Part shown: positions 22,690 through 34,544 of the stretch, in pieces | How positions within the stretch are numbered: position 1 is the stretch's first letter | Layout of the letters: every line of letters starts with the position of its first letter | NCBI RefSeq assembly: GCF_029784155.1 | Contig: NC_073691.1 | Span: forward strand, 23,233,639-23,297,638 | DNA length: 64,000 nt | DNA from: Uranotaenia lowii | Lineage: Eukaryota > Arthropoda > Insecta > Diptera > Culicidae | Direction of reading: 5' to 3' | Made by a program: the position numbers and the translations under genes | Notes under the pieces: model-generated | Told to the model about the DNA's origin: nothing | The model's input: only the letters and a program-made list of their open reading frames with translations | Database searches by the model: none

Positions 22690-23445
22690 CTTTTTCAAGT
22701 CTGATAATTTTTATCATTTTTTTGTTGTTGTTTCGGTCATTTCCAATATTTTGTTTATTTTGGTACCTTGGGTAATTCTAGTCCTATTGGGCTTGTGATA
22801 TAGCTCAGTTGGCAAGTCTGTTGTCTCCTGAGTCGATGTCTGCAAGTTCGAGCCCAAGAGCAAACATCGAACACAGTTGTACCGGATAAGTTTTTCAATA
22901 ACGATCCGCCAACTACACCGTTGATAAAGTCGCGAATGCCATAAAGATGGTAAAACGGCTATAATCGAAACAAAAAAATCTAGTCCTTTTGGTAGTTTTG
23001 GATATTTTTGTCAGTATTGTTATGTGTATAATTTTAATAATTGTGAGCAGTCTAATAATTTGGATCTATCCAGATATTTTTGTCATTTTCATCCTTCTGA
23101 TCGTTTTAGTTATTGTCACTTTTTGTAGTTTTGTTTATTTTTGTCTTTTTGGTAATTTTAATCGATTTTTCATGATATGATATTTGAATCATAAAGGTTT
23201 TAATTGTTTTTGTTATTATGTCATTTTGGAATTGTTCAGTTTGGTAAGTTTAGTCATTTTGATCAAATTGTGTCAGTTTGTAATCTTTTTGGTATGTTTT
23301 TTGTCCGTATTCTCATTTGGGGGTGGTTATGGTAAGTTGAGTATTTGTTGGTCCTGTTTTTATTTTGATCATTTCTGTGATTTGGTCATTTTAAGCATTC
23401 TGGTCATCAAAACATTCCGATTTTTCCAATTTTATGAACCGTTTT
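22690..23445 (+). repeat. Degenerate TTTTGGTCATTTTGATC-type repeat
   Basis: Loose repeats of TTTTGGTMATTTT and GTCATTTT words run across the stretch. They are interrupted cleanly by the SINE at 22791-22978. Hydrophobic open frames at 22989-23447 come from the repeat and are not genes. Confidence 0.55.
22791..22978 (+). mobile_element. tRNA-derived SINE, copy 1
   Basis: The 5' part carries an A box (TATAGCTCAGTTGGCAAG) and a B box (AGTTCGAGCCC) of an RNA polymerase III promoter. A tRNA-unrelated body and an A-rich tail (GAAACAAAAAAA) follow. The flanks TCTAGTCCTATTGG (22777-22790) and TCTAGTCCTTTTGG (22979-22992) are a 14 bp target-site duplication with one mismatch. Copy 2 at 62768-62968 is nearly identical. 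It is transcribed by Pol III and would need a LINE partner to move. Confidence 0.85.
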
Positions 23446-23553
23446 GAAAATTTTCGAGAATTGAAATGCGCTTTGAGGTCCCCTAAATTATGTCAAATTT
23501 TTATGAAATTTTTGAAGTTCAATTTGACCAATTTCTGACCAACTTGATGATTA

Positions 23554-24556
23554 CCGTAAAACGGGGTAACTTTGATCACTGGGGTAAATTTGACCAACAA
23601 TAAACTTTTCCACATTATCATCAATAACTCAGTCTATATTTTTAATTTTTGAAAACTGTTTTCTACGTTTGAAAGCCTTTTAGTTGAGTATCAAAAATAG
23701 GCAAAATTTGGTTTGTATTTGAAATTTTTTCTTTTAGTAAAAAATCCAATTTCAAAATCTTAAAATACCTATTTTTCCAAGGCTCGAAAACAAACAGTTC
23801 TCATGGTGATACCAAAAAGCATTTTCTAAAAGCAAACGGGATGTTTAATGTGAAATTTAAACTTTTTTTTTTTCTTTGTATATGAACAGTTATAGTGCTA
23901 TTTTTATAGTCATTTAATGATAAATTTTTGATATTTAAAAAATAAGGACATTATTCAAGAGTGAGCCCGTATTGGACAAATGGATAGGAATCCTATCAAA
24001 TTGTTAACTGTGAAGAAAAAATGGCAATGGAAATAGTGGGAGGGCATAGGAGAATGTGTGAAGGTAAAATTTTATTTGTATTTTGAAGCTCAAACTATTT
24101 GGCAATTATAATTAATTTTGCCCCTAAATGTAGGCAGAATCAGAGTTCTTTTTGTATGTATGTTTGACCCACTTGTGGCTGATAGGTCTTTCGACCCGAG
24201 TTCTTTTTTCGATTATAAATATTTTTAAATAAAACGTTAAAAATCAAGGTTATATTGTTAAACTAGCATTTTTAAATATTATGAAGGTGATTTGTATCCT
24301 TTATGATCAAGAAAAATCGTTAAAACCGTCAGAATAGAGACTGATCAATGTCACCTCAAAGCATCAAATTATTAACAGAGACGAAAACGGTTTTTAAATC
24401 AAATTTAAAGAGGTCTAATAAATTTCTGCATCCATGTTTTACGTTCATAGGAGTCCAGTACTGGTTTTGAAAATATAAAACATGCCACATTCACCTTAAC
24501 AGAAAAAATAATTGAAATATATTGAAAAAAGTGATCAATATTACCCCGGATTACGG
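23554..24556. mobile_element. 1 kb MITE with CCGTAAAACGGGGTAA ends
   Basis: The left end CCGTAAAACGGGGTAACTTT is mirrored on the right by TTACCCCGGATTACGG (24541-24556). TA flanks both ends (23552-23553 and 24557-24558), the duplication typical of Tc1/mariner or related elements. The interior has GTAAATTTGACC words and no transposase. I associate this family with mosquito genomes, from memory. Confidence 0.7.
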
Positions 24557-24558
24557 TA

Positions 24559-26945
24559 CTTTTAAACTTTAAACCAGCTGTTACAAAAGGTGAATCGAAA
24601 ATATTGAAGAATTCTATCCATCAGAACCTCCTAAGTAGGGCCTTTTACACTTAAAGCTGTTTCATATTTAGATGTTATGCCATCAAAATATTTAAACTCA
24701 GTTTTTGGTAACTAATCGAAACTTTTAGATGAATTTCAAGATGCTGGTAGTAGACGAGCGTTTTTCCATATTTTCAGGAATAACTATATTGGTCCCTGGT
24801 TACTTCCTTGGAGAATCATCGCTTAGATTCTCCTGGTTCAATTGCTTTCATCATAAGTGTGCTCTCCAAGGAAGACACCTTGAAACAAAACTGTTTCGTG
24901 TTTCAACAATATCAAATTTGATATAGAAAAAAAAGTGAGAGTTGACGCCTAAAGATATAGTTTTACGCCTAAATGTATACCGGCAGGACCTACAAAGTGC
25001 TTTAAAATGATTTTTTTTAATCTGTAGAAAATAACTGTTCATTCCAATAATGGCTCAAGGATGGGCAACTAAAATTTCTTTTCTGGCAATTCAAATAATA
25101 CATTTGAAATTGAAGCATTAGGTTTTTATTGTGAGAACTAAAGCAACAGTCTGTCGTCATTTGAGTAGCACGAAAACCAATCTTATCCGTTTCTTGGAGC
25201 TTTTGCAAGTACAGCCGACTCAGTTCCAATTGCATGCTGTCTGCCACCCGAATTACCCAGTGACACTATTTCGCTAATGAAGGATTTGAATGCCACCATC
25301 GACAGATTTGGGCCTACCAACCTACTATCTACTCTCGTCTGAGTTGAGATTCTGGTTGCCGAAATGGTACCTATACCTCATCGAATCGAGGTCACTAGCG
25401 ATGATTTTAGCGCATTATGCAACCGCTCCCCGAAAACAACACGGTATCGGCACTGCCAATCCCATTCTAAATCAACAACACAACCATGTTTGCCTGCTGC
25501 CGAGGAACGATCCCCTAAAACCAACAACAAGTAGGTTGAAGTGAAGCGATTGCACCCATCATCATCATCATCATCATCACCATCACAACCACCATCGTCA
25601 GAAACGGACCATCAGAAAGCAGCAGCACCATCAAAAAAGGGCATCCATCGCACTCTTCCAATAACTCAATCTATAACCAATTGTAGAAGAGGTGCTGCTG
25701 CTGTTCAAAAGTGCAAAAAAAAACATAACGGGGGTACCAAACTACATAGTAGCAGCACCTACTGATTTGCTGATGTTTATTTTTATGTTCTCTTCGTCGT
25801 GGTCGTATATTGGCAAAGGGAAAGGAAAGGTCGCGATTCGCCAAAATCGAATATGTGTCGAAGTTTTCATTGAGTCTCTCTTTCCTTTCCTGACGAACCA
25901 CGACGATTCAGCGAGAGTTACCAGCGAAAAAATAAAAAAATAATAAAAACAGGCTAGACACTCCCTCACTTTGCTGCCTGCCTTCGTGTTGCTGATCTGA
26001 TGGGGTCCAAAATGATCGCTAGCTGGGTCAAAATAAAATACCGCGTCTTGAACACCATCATCTACACACCGTGGCAAACCCGATCCCAGGAAAAAGATGC
26101 TGCCGTCTCGCCCGCGAGTTTTGCGACAATCAAAATCAACGTCACGACTTTTCTGAAAATGACGTCGTCTTGTGGCGAGGCACTGATGTGTGTGTGTGTC
26201 ACTGCTTCTCCGTGTGAGATAAATTTCATCACTCCTCATGTGAGTAGGGCAGCTGTGTAACTGCGATTTAGGATCGACCCCATCAAATGGTTTTTCTCTC
26301 CACATTCAGATGGGAAAAGATCGTTTAATCCTTCTACCGGATTTTGAGCAGATGGATCATTTCTCGGAAGATTGGCAAAAATCGTGGCCGACGACTTCGA
26401 GAAGATCGATTTTGTGCCATTTTTTGCCCGAGCTGCTCCGCCGCTTATATAAAATAAATAGATTGAAAGCGTATTATAGGAAATCGAAATCGATGGATGG
26501 ATGCTGGGCTATAGGGGAGAAGGTGGTGATGGGTGAAACCGAATTGGGCCAGTCTCGATCTCGATCTCATTTTCCCGTAACCAACAAACCAACCAAAAAA
26601 ACTTCAACGACCAAGACGATTGCTTACGAGTGATGCTTCGTGACGTAAGAACTAGTGCACCGTGCTTCTCTACACGACGACAACGACTACGACGGATGGA
26701 CGGCTGCAGTCCGTTTATTATTTTTCGCCAACTGGGAATGTTTTGGCCCAGTCTTCGTCGTCGCGTTCCTCCGTTTGAGCAATTGATTCAGTCGGATTGA
26801 TTCGATCGAATAACAGGAATTATTAATAATATGCACTCTTCTTTTGCGAACAGCCGGACCCCTTCGGGTTATTTTTGCATTGCGAAACATCAATTCAAAT
26901 TCGAATGCAAGTAAGAAATCCTAACGATGATAGATGCTTATCTGA
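24559..26945. other. Mixed stretch with a unique island, no gene recognised
   Basis: About 25230-26900 is less AT-rich and free of obvious repeats, except a CAT run at 25558-25578 and a TGTG run near 26190. A 187-codon minus-strand frame (25742-26305) and a 107-codon plus frame (26310-26633) lack any domain or signal I know. Codon usage looks like chance. Read as probable intronic or regulatory DNA. Confidence 0.35.
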
Positions 26946-27480
26946 AGTTATAAAAATGGTTTTCTGTCTGTCTGTCTGTTCCCTATAGATTCGGAAACTA
27001 CTGAATCGATTTGCTTAAACCTTGGCAGGTGGATATTTTTGAGGTCGGGAAAAGATCCTATCACATTTTTTAAAAGGAAGAGTTCCAATTACAGTTTGAA
27101 TCCCCGCCCTCTAACTGAATCATTCAAGCAAATGGTACCAAATTTGGCATGGGAGGGTATTTGGCTACGAGAAATATTTCTATGAATATTTGGTGCCCCT
27201 CCCTTTTTCCAGTAGGGAGATAAAAATGGAGGAGGGGGGCTCTCTTACAATTTTTCACAAAAGGGGCCGTCCAAATATTACGTTACACAATTTTCGATAA
27301 TTTTAGACCTTCCCCCCTCCTAAGTAACACATTCTATTCATATTTCCCATCCAATATCCACAAAACCTAACACCTGCCCCCCCCTCCAAACGCGTTGAAT
27401 GATGAACTAGAAAATAAGTTAAGCAAATGGAACCAGATTTGGCATGGGAGGATATTTGGATACGAGTAATGTTTCAATGA
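26946..27480 (+). mobile_element. Helitron-associated repeat, 5' part
   Basis: It begins TATAAAAATGG followed by CTGTCTGTCTGTCTGTTCC, TCGGAAACTACTGAATCGAT and ACCAAATTTGGCATGGGAGG. The last block recurs near 27440. The same words occur inverted at 41170-42400. A different repeat starting GGGGCCGTCCAAATATTACG (about 27265-27400) seems inserted inside. No CTAG end is seen before the next relic, so it is probably truncated. Confidence 0.5.
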
Positions 27481-27483
27481 TTA

Positions 27484-28870
27484 TTTGAGGTAAATATTTT
27501 CAAAATCAGCGGTGTTTCTCCGGATGAAACCAAAGATGGCAAAAGCTTTTGCGGTGGTGGTGGCTATTTGATCCATGGAGTTCAGTTTGTGATCAAACAC
27601 TATGCCCAAATCTTTTATAGAAGTCATTTTCTCTATTTCTCCCTTGTCCAAGGTGTAGGCAAAGCGGATGTGTTCTCTTGATTTATGGAAAGTAATACAT
27701 TTACACTTATTCTAGTTAGCTATCATTCCATGTGGCATGCACCAGTAAAAGAGTATCAAGATGTGATCCAATCATTCGGTATATTTTAAGATCGTTTGCA
27801 TACATGAACTTCGAAGATTTGAGTATCCAAGCAAGATCGTTCACAAAGAGTATAAAACTGAGTGGGCCTAAGTGACTTCCCTGAGGGACGCCGGACGAAA
27901 CGTCGAACAGCTGAGACCTGATTCCTTGTAAGTTCACAAATGCTTGGCGTTTCGTTAGGTAAGAGAGTACTGCCACGATGTGGACCACGACGGGAGGCCA
28001 AAGCGTGCCATTTTTTTTTAATTGCGTGCTCGTGCGGTACTTTGTTGAATGCTATAGAGAAGCCCACGTAAATGCCGAAGCCGAATGCAGTGTATTCGAA
28101 TAGCGCAACAAGTTGGAAACAGTTGATCTTTTCTGCACAAACCCGTGTTGATAATCTGATATTATCGGTTTAGCGGCGTTGTAAAGCCTTCCAGACATAA
28201 TTGTTTCGAAAACCTTTGAGAAACATGAGAATATTGAGATAGGTCTGTAATTTTCAACGTCATGTGAATTTCCTGATTAGTGAATATGAGTAACAGCAGC
28301 CACTTTCCAAACGCTAGGAAAAACACCATCAGTAAGCGATCGATTGAAAATTATCCGTAATGGCTCAGCGAGTGAAGCGACAATGTGTTTAGTATGAGAG
28401 ATACGGAGGGATACCGTCTGGACCGGGTAAGACTCAAAAGACTAAAACGACTCAAAAGACTCAAAAGATTCAAAAACTCAAAAGACTCAAAAGACTCAGA
28501 GACTCATAAGACTTTTGACGGATCGAAAGAGTCAAAAGGCTCAAAAGACTCAAAACATTCAAAAGACTCCAAAGACTTTTGATGGATCAATGGCTTTTAA
28601 GGCAGACAAAACTTCATGTTAGGTGAGAATTAGCTGAGGTAAAATGACGTCTAAGCTGGGCAATGCTTCAAGGTATTCGTTAGAGGCAGGCGGTTATTTT
28701 GATGTGTGGACGGACACCCTTGAAGAATTCTGCGAACAGGTTCGCGAATTCGACAGCAGTTTCAGAGGAATGACCTACAGAAGTAACTTGCGATGGAAAG
28801 CTGTTGGAATGACGTCGAGATTTGACGAACTTCCAGAAATCAGACGGATTAGATTTCATTTCTCACTCTC
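27484..28870 (-). pseudogene. Non-LTR reverse transcriptase relic with internal minisatellite
   Basis: Read right to left: a PSDFWKFVKS-like linker near 28845-28870, an AIDPSK block near 28580-28600, GPDGIPP at 28406-28425, a NYRPIS block near 28240-28260, and QHGFVQK near 28120-28140. Then AFNKVPH near 28040, SGVPQGSHLGPLSFILFVND near 27845-27905, and the YADD box mutated to YANDLKIYR near 27785-27810. Last is DLGIVFDHKLNSMDQI near 27570-27620. Stops and frameshifts occur throughout. It is a Jockey/CR1-type polymerase, inactive. A tandem array at 28431-28580 splits it between IDPSK and GPDGIP. Confidence 0.8.
28431..28580. repeat. GACTCAAAA minisatellite inside a reverse transcriptase frame
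   Basis: About 15 units of GACTCAAAA with point changes. On the coding strand of the relic the unit is TTTTGAGTC. The words GATCCATCAAAAGTC and GATCCGTCAAAAGTC occur at and within the array, suggesting growth from the IDPSK codons. Confidence 0.85.
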
Positions 28871-31790
28871 CATATTATACATACATACATGAACCTTCGA
28901 TTTCCAACTGACTCAGTTGGTACACTGGTTTAGTTATCAGACTAGCAAATCGGAATAAGAGTGTTGAGTTGGGTTCCATTTTCACTTTATTTTATATTTC
29001 ATTCTGGGATAAATTATCCAATAGGATAAAAATTCCATAAAATGTATTTCTTGTTTCGCTTGAATGTAGTGGTCATGCATCATTTCAGCTCGAGTCTTTA
29101 TGTCAGTAGTCTTTTTCGTATCATATCATCTTTGGTACAGTACACTTTTCAGCGCATTTTTGGCATAGATTTAGCGCCGAGTGGCATTAAATTTTAATAC
29201 CTCTTCTTTGGGTGTATATGTACCATTTTTAAGTCACTTCCGGTACTACATCAGAAGCTGATAGTTTTTCCTACAAGATGGATTACATGAGATGTTCTTT
29301 AAGATATAGGCCTGTGAGTTTGATAGGCGAGTATTCTTGACTCTCCAAAAGCGAAAAAACTTCTTTTCCAGATGACAATGGTCGATTTTGCGGGATTCGT
29401 CTAGCTCTAAGCCTGCTGAAGCTGTGAATCAATCTGAACATTAGTGTTCCGTTGGGCACGGCCTCAGTACGTCACGGAGGCTCAAGTATTAAGTGGTTAG
29501 AAGCATTGGTCTTCAAGTTACACCCAAAAACCTCACAGAGGTCCTTCCAGGGACAGATTAAGTCTTTCCCAAGAAAACGTCCGGAAAAAATGAACAATAG
29601 AAAAAGGAAATGAAATTATGATATTCAGGTTCCGCATGGGATTTGCCGAGTGCTATCCAATCTCTCTTCGTTCTTCGTTGGTTTGGCTGAAATTTGCTCT
29701 AGTTCTTTCCTTTTGTGATTTTGAACTCTGGTTCTTGAACATATGTTATTATCAGGAACAGTCAAAGTTTAGGAGTTCCATTTCAGCTCCAAAAAATACC
29801 CCCTCATTTTACATTGGATGTAAATTTACTGTTACTGGTATTTTCGACAAAAAAAATAAAGTAAATTGGTAGCTTTCCACCAGATATCATTGCATCCAAG
29901 GTCAATCAGCGAGAGATAATTTAGCTTTCAGCGTGTCTCCTTTTGTTTGGAAAACATAATTTGTCAGATTTCAAACCGAGATATCTCCACGGGCCGGTCC
30001 GAGTCAGACCGTCGTCGTCATTGTATTATTGTTGCTGCATGTGAACAGATGAAGAAAAAAACAAATCTGGCACTTTTGTAACCGGGTAGACGCACCACCA
30101 CAACAGCTGATTAGCCCACGGCGACTAGACGCGGTCTTTGTTTACTTTTGGTGGTAACAACAGCTGATGATGGATGCGCGACTTACAAAAACGCGCCTCA
30201 AAGTTGCCCCGAAGCGCGCGCGGCCACGCATCCATCAACAATCCGATGCGATCCGATACGATCCCCTTGCGATCCACCGACCAGTATAAATTAAGAAGGG
30301 GGGTTAATGACGATCATGACTGGGTGATAATAATGACTAAATATAGTATGGCTTTGCATTGTACAAAGTATACCTGAAACAGTACATTCACAAGGTGTGC
30401 TGTACGTACACGTAACGGTTTTTTCTCCAGCCAGCCAGCCAGCCACGCATAAACGATTCGATTCTATACAGCTGCTTGTTGGGGTCGAGTTTGTGATGCC
30501 CGCCCGCCCATATTACTTGTTTTGTGTCTGATCTCTTACTTTGTGCGCGCCGGGAATATTTCATGGTTAGGTTTTTGTGGCGACTTTTGACGTTTTCGTT
30601 TGTTGGAAGTTTATAAGATTTTCTTGAGCCTTGAACAGAAAGCTAATTTTTTTAAAGCATTTCACACAGACACAAGGAAAAATGGGGACCCAGTTTGAGC
30701 TAAGGAATGTTTACAAAATACTCCTAACGAAGTGACAGTTGGTCTGCTGCATATTTCTCTATCTCTGAGGCCTTACGGTCAGACAATCATCGCAAAGCCG
30801 GGTGTCGAACGGTATTTGTTGGACAAACAAAACGCTTCCTCTTTACTCTTTGGTGGCCCCTAAGTGAGTCACCACCATCGAACATTACCCGAACAATCTC
30901 AACAACCGAAAACCGCACAAGACAATATCTCTGTTGGTTGATTTCGTTTCAATTCGGAATCTCTCTCTGGTGTGTTTGTTTTGTGTTTCACGTACCTACT
31001 CGCTGCTGAGTAAGACCTGTGGCCTGTGGTTGTTGCTGATATGTTGAGCGAGGAAGGAGGGAACGCAGAACAAGTTGCTGCTTGCAGTTGTTGGATCGGA
31101 GCTGAGAGTGATGACGAAGGTCTGCCATTTCGTCACGTAGTCATGAATTTTTTCTTCATTTTAGACTTGAGCCAGCTCTAACGATTGTTGACAGGCCTTG
31201 CCTGGCAAACGAGAAGAAGTAAGCCTTCCGTTTGGCCAACCGGACAACTTCCCCAGAGGCAGCTGACGACGGGTCAATGGTAATCTTTGTGTTAGCCTTC
31301 ACATGTTTTGCGTTAGTCATCATAACCGACTAACAGACATGGCTACCGATACGATTACAGAGAGAAGTGTGTGGCCAGCCACACACCACTTGCGGAAACT
31401 GATAGCAATTTCGTTTTTATGTTTAGCAATTGATGTGAAATTGCACCACCAACAGTAGCGGATTGTCATATTGGTAATGACAGTGAATTAAAAGGAATAT
31501 AGTCTGTAATTTTAGCATCACTAAATGATACTTCCGTTAAGGAGTTGGAAAAAAGTTGACCACTTCTGTTAAAGTTTGTCAACTTAAAGTTACCGGCGTT
31601 AAAATAAATGAAAAAATGTGCACTGTTTAAGTTCAATTCACTAAGGTTTTTTGAACAACAATCTCACACTAAAGACTAAACACACAAAAAATAAATGTTT
31701 CATATTTTCCCGGAACATTTTCGAAAATAGGAAAACGGACGTAAATTGAATACTCTACACTAGACTGCCCTAAATTTGTATGGGAAATTC
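28871..31790. other. Stretch without a recognised gene
   Basis: 28871-29980 is AT-rich and featureless, with an ACAT microsatellite near 28877-28890. 29990-31480 is a less AT-rich island with few repeats (AGCC units near 30429) and short frames only. No kinase exon was recognised. It may be a conserved intronic or regulatory island. Confidence 0.35.
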
Positions 31791-32320
31791 AAAACCTGTA
31801 AAATGTTCTGCGCTGCTGGCTAAAATTGATTCTAGGCCTAGTGCAAGATCTCAAGCCAAATTTGGGCCACATCGGATAATGGGAAGGGGTCGCTCAACGA
31901 GCCTGAAATTTGTATGGGATTTTGAAATATTTTGTTCTGGAAAAACATGAAAAAGTAGTTTTTCATCCATAACTTTGGTTTCTTTCGGCCGATTTCTTTT
32001 GAAAACGGGTAAAGCCCAAATTATGACAAACATTTTATCCGAAGACTGCAACTCCATTCGAGTTAAAATTAAAGAGTTATTAGGCTTCAAAAATGGACTA
32101 ACTTTTTTAAGGGAGGTATTCATCATTGTCAATGAGTCGAGGCGTTCGAACATTTCGACGCAGCATTAACCGTGATAAATTTAGTGTCTTTATAACGGTT
32201 AATTCTCCTGTATTTTTTAAACAATCAAGAAAGCACTGATTGGGATTATAAAATGTTCAACAAAAATAGACCTATCTTGTGGGACTTTGGCGGAAATGAA
32301 GGCGGTGGTTAAAAAAGCCT
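31791..32320. repeat. Dispersed repeat of unknown type
   Basis: This AT-rich sequence contains AAATTTGGGCCACATCGGAT, a phrase I associate with dispersed repeats of mosquito genomes, together with GAAATTTGTATGGGATTTTG. It has no coding signal and no clear ends. Confidence 0.3.
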
Positions 32321-32334
32321 TCATTCGATTTCCC

Positions 32335-32985
32335 AAAAAAAATCACACCAGATAAGTCTTAATCGGTTCAAAATTATCAAGTTAGTACATGATTTTTCTG
32401 AGTTATTTAAAAAATGTAGAGGAGTTGAGGTTGAAACAGCCATAACTCCTTTTTCCGATGATTGCGGTGGCTCAGACTGTTTGGTCGATTCCTCGAAAAA
32501 AAAACACATTTACAAGATAAATCTCATTTGCTACAAAATTTCCCAGTCCGAACAAGCTTTTTATGAACTATATAAAACATGTTGGAAAATTGAGGGTAAA
32601 ACTCCTAGGAAAAAAATCACACAAGCTAGGTTTTATGTGGCTCAAAATTTTCAAGTCCGAACATTTTTTTTTCTTAATTAATTGAAAAATGTAGGGAAAT
32701 GGATGCGTGCGAAAAAAAAATCACACAAGGTAAGTCTCATTTGGTTCAAAATTTGCAAGTCCGAACTAACTGTTTTCATAATTTATTGGAAAATAAATAA
32801 GGGAATCGAGGGTAAAGTCAGTCAAAAGTCATTTTTCCAATGGGTGTGCTGTCTTAAACAATCAATTTTTCGGAAAAAGTCACACAAGGTAGGTCTATTT
32901 TTGTTCGAGATTTTATAGTCCGGGTCAACGTTTTTCAGGAATGTTTAAAAAATATAGGGGAATTAGGGGTTAGGAAGGGACTGTA
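32335..32985 (+). repeat. Degenerate tandem repeat of 105-160 bp units
   Basis: Five units each start with an A-run plus a TCACACAAGGTAGGTCT-like block (about 32343, 32504, 32617, 32721 and 32880). They continue TTTGGTTCAAAATTTTCAAGTCCGAAC and end in a GTAGGGGAATTGAGG-like block. Unit length varies from 104 to 161 bp. No coding signal. Confidence 0.6.
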
Positions 32986-34544
32986 ATTTCGTTCTTAAGC
33001 TCGTGCGGTGTTTGAACCTATGTCCAATCGATTTTCCGGACATTTTCACTAAAGGAAAATATATTTTCATAGATTTGGTTCGTGTGGGAGGGATGATATT
33101 GAATTTCAACGCTGTTTATACACGTTTTTCGCCATTGTGCAATGGGTAAAACGGACACTTTAAATATTTCGAAAATTACATAATCGGCACAAATCTAATG
33201 ATGGGAATATGTTTTCCTTAGTGTATCAACACTTTCGAGACTTTTCATTGATTTTCAGCAAGCAAGGACTCATAATAGTATACAAAACAAACTTTTAGGA
33301 AAACCTCTTAAAAAAAGAAAAAAAACTTTTAGGATATACCATTTGATGTATATTTCTCTACCCAGAAAATAGTCCATAACTAGCAACACTTCCGGAAATT
33401 TAAACCGTTTTCAACAGAGGAATTTTTATACGCTCCTAATTGACCTGGAGAAAATTAAGAAAATTTTGATCAACAAGCATGAGCAACAAAAGTATTAAAA
33501 AAAAGTTGCTAGATCGGGTAGGACGGACACACGCATTTCTCAAGGTATTTCAAATTTTTCGAAGCTGGAGAAGCACCCAGCAAGGCCATATTAAAAACTG
33601 TTAAAAATGGATCTCCGATGAAGACAGCGGCAATACGGGATTCCGAAAACCTCCCTGTTTCGCTACTGAACTTGCACCAGCTGTTTCCATTTTGATTAAA
33701 AAACATTCTCAAATGCTTAATTCGCAAAAATATGTAGAGTAGGTACATGTACAGCATTTTTTACGGTAATATCTACCTTTTCTAAGCAGTGGCGTTTTAC
33801 CCGATAATTTTGAAAATGTATGTTTTGCAAACATGTTTTAGATTCCTCAAAACTCAATCTTGATGAAAGAAATTTACTAATACAAATTGTTAATGCAATA
33901 TTTTGGGCCAGTTTGTATTCATTTTTAGCATAGAGACAACATAGATATTTGGGTGGTCCAAAAATAGGCCATGTTAAATTTTAGCTCATTTGGTTCAACC
34001 CTAAGAGGCAAGGTTGCCGAAAAATATTCTGTGTTTTCGATTAAATGAATTCTCGAATTCTGTGATTTTGCTCAAAATTCTGTGACAATATTCTGTGATT
34101 ATCAGGTGAATTTTCTACCCGCAATAGGTAATGCTATACAACATCATATGAGAAGATATGGGCCAAGTCAAAGATTTTACTTCTAAACCTTTCCAAACTG
34201 ATTAATCTTATTTTAGTTATCATAGTGATAAAGTTTATCTCCATTTGTTTTAAACATTGATTTGACGTTAGATTTGATCGACGTAACGTTTGAATTGACT
34301 TTCTGACAGTTGAGTAAACACATGGTAAGATTTCTCAAAATTCAGTGAAACCTGTAATTTTTCACAAAATTCTACGATCTGTAACACAGATTCTGTGATG
34401 ACGCTCAAGTTTGTATGGAAATCTGACACCGTTTTTTCTAGCAGAACTGAAACATGCTCTTTTTGTCTCTAACTTTTAAGTACATGCACCATAGAGCACT
34501 TCAAATTTGGTTTTCTAAATTCATTTATTTCTGAAGTCTTTGAG
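32986..34544. other. AT-rich stretch with a partial CAAGGTTGCC element
   Basis: The stretch is mostly featureless. A left end CAAGGTTGCC at 34009-34018 followed by ATTCTGTG words, ending near 34400 in CACAGATTCTGTGATGACG, resembles the element at 15571-15946 but lacks the matching right terminus. Confidence 0.4.

Noticed and set aside
22791..22870. tRNA gene
   Set aside because: A and B boxes are present but no complete cloverleaf or acceptor stem is visible. A second copy with target duplications shows it is a SINE.
25742..26305. 187-codon minus-strand frame
   Set aside because: No recognisable domain, low-complexity patches and no homologue that I know. Probably chance in a less AT-rich island.
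28385..28582. Lysine/serine-rich plus-strand frame
   Set aside because: It is a translation of the GACTCAAAA minisatellite within a minus-strand reverse transcriptase relic.
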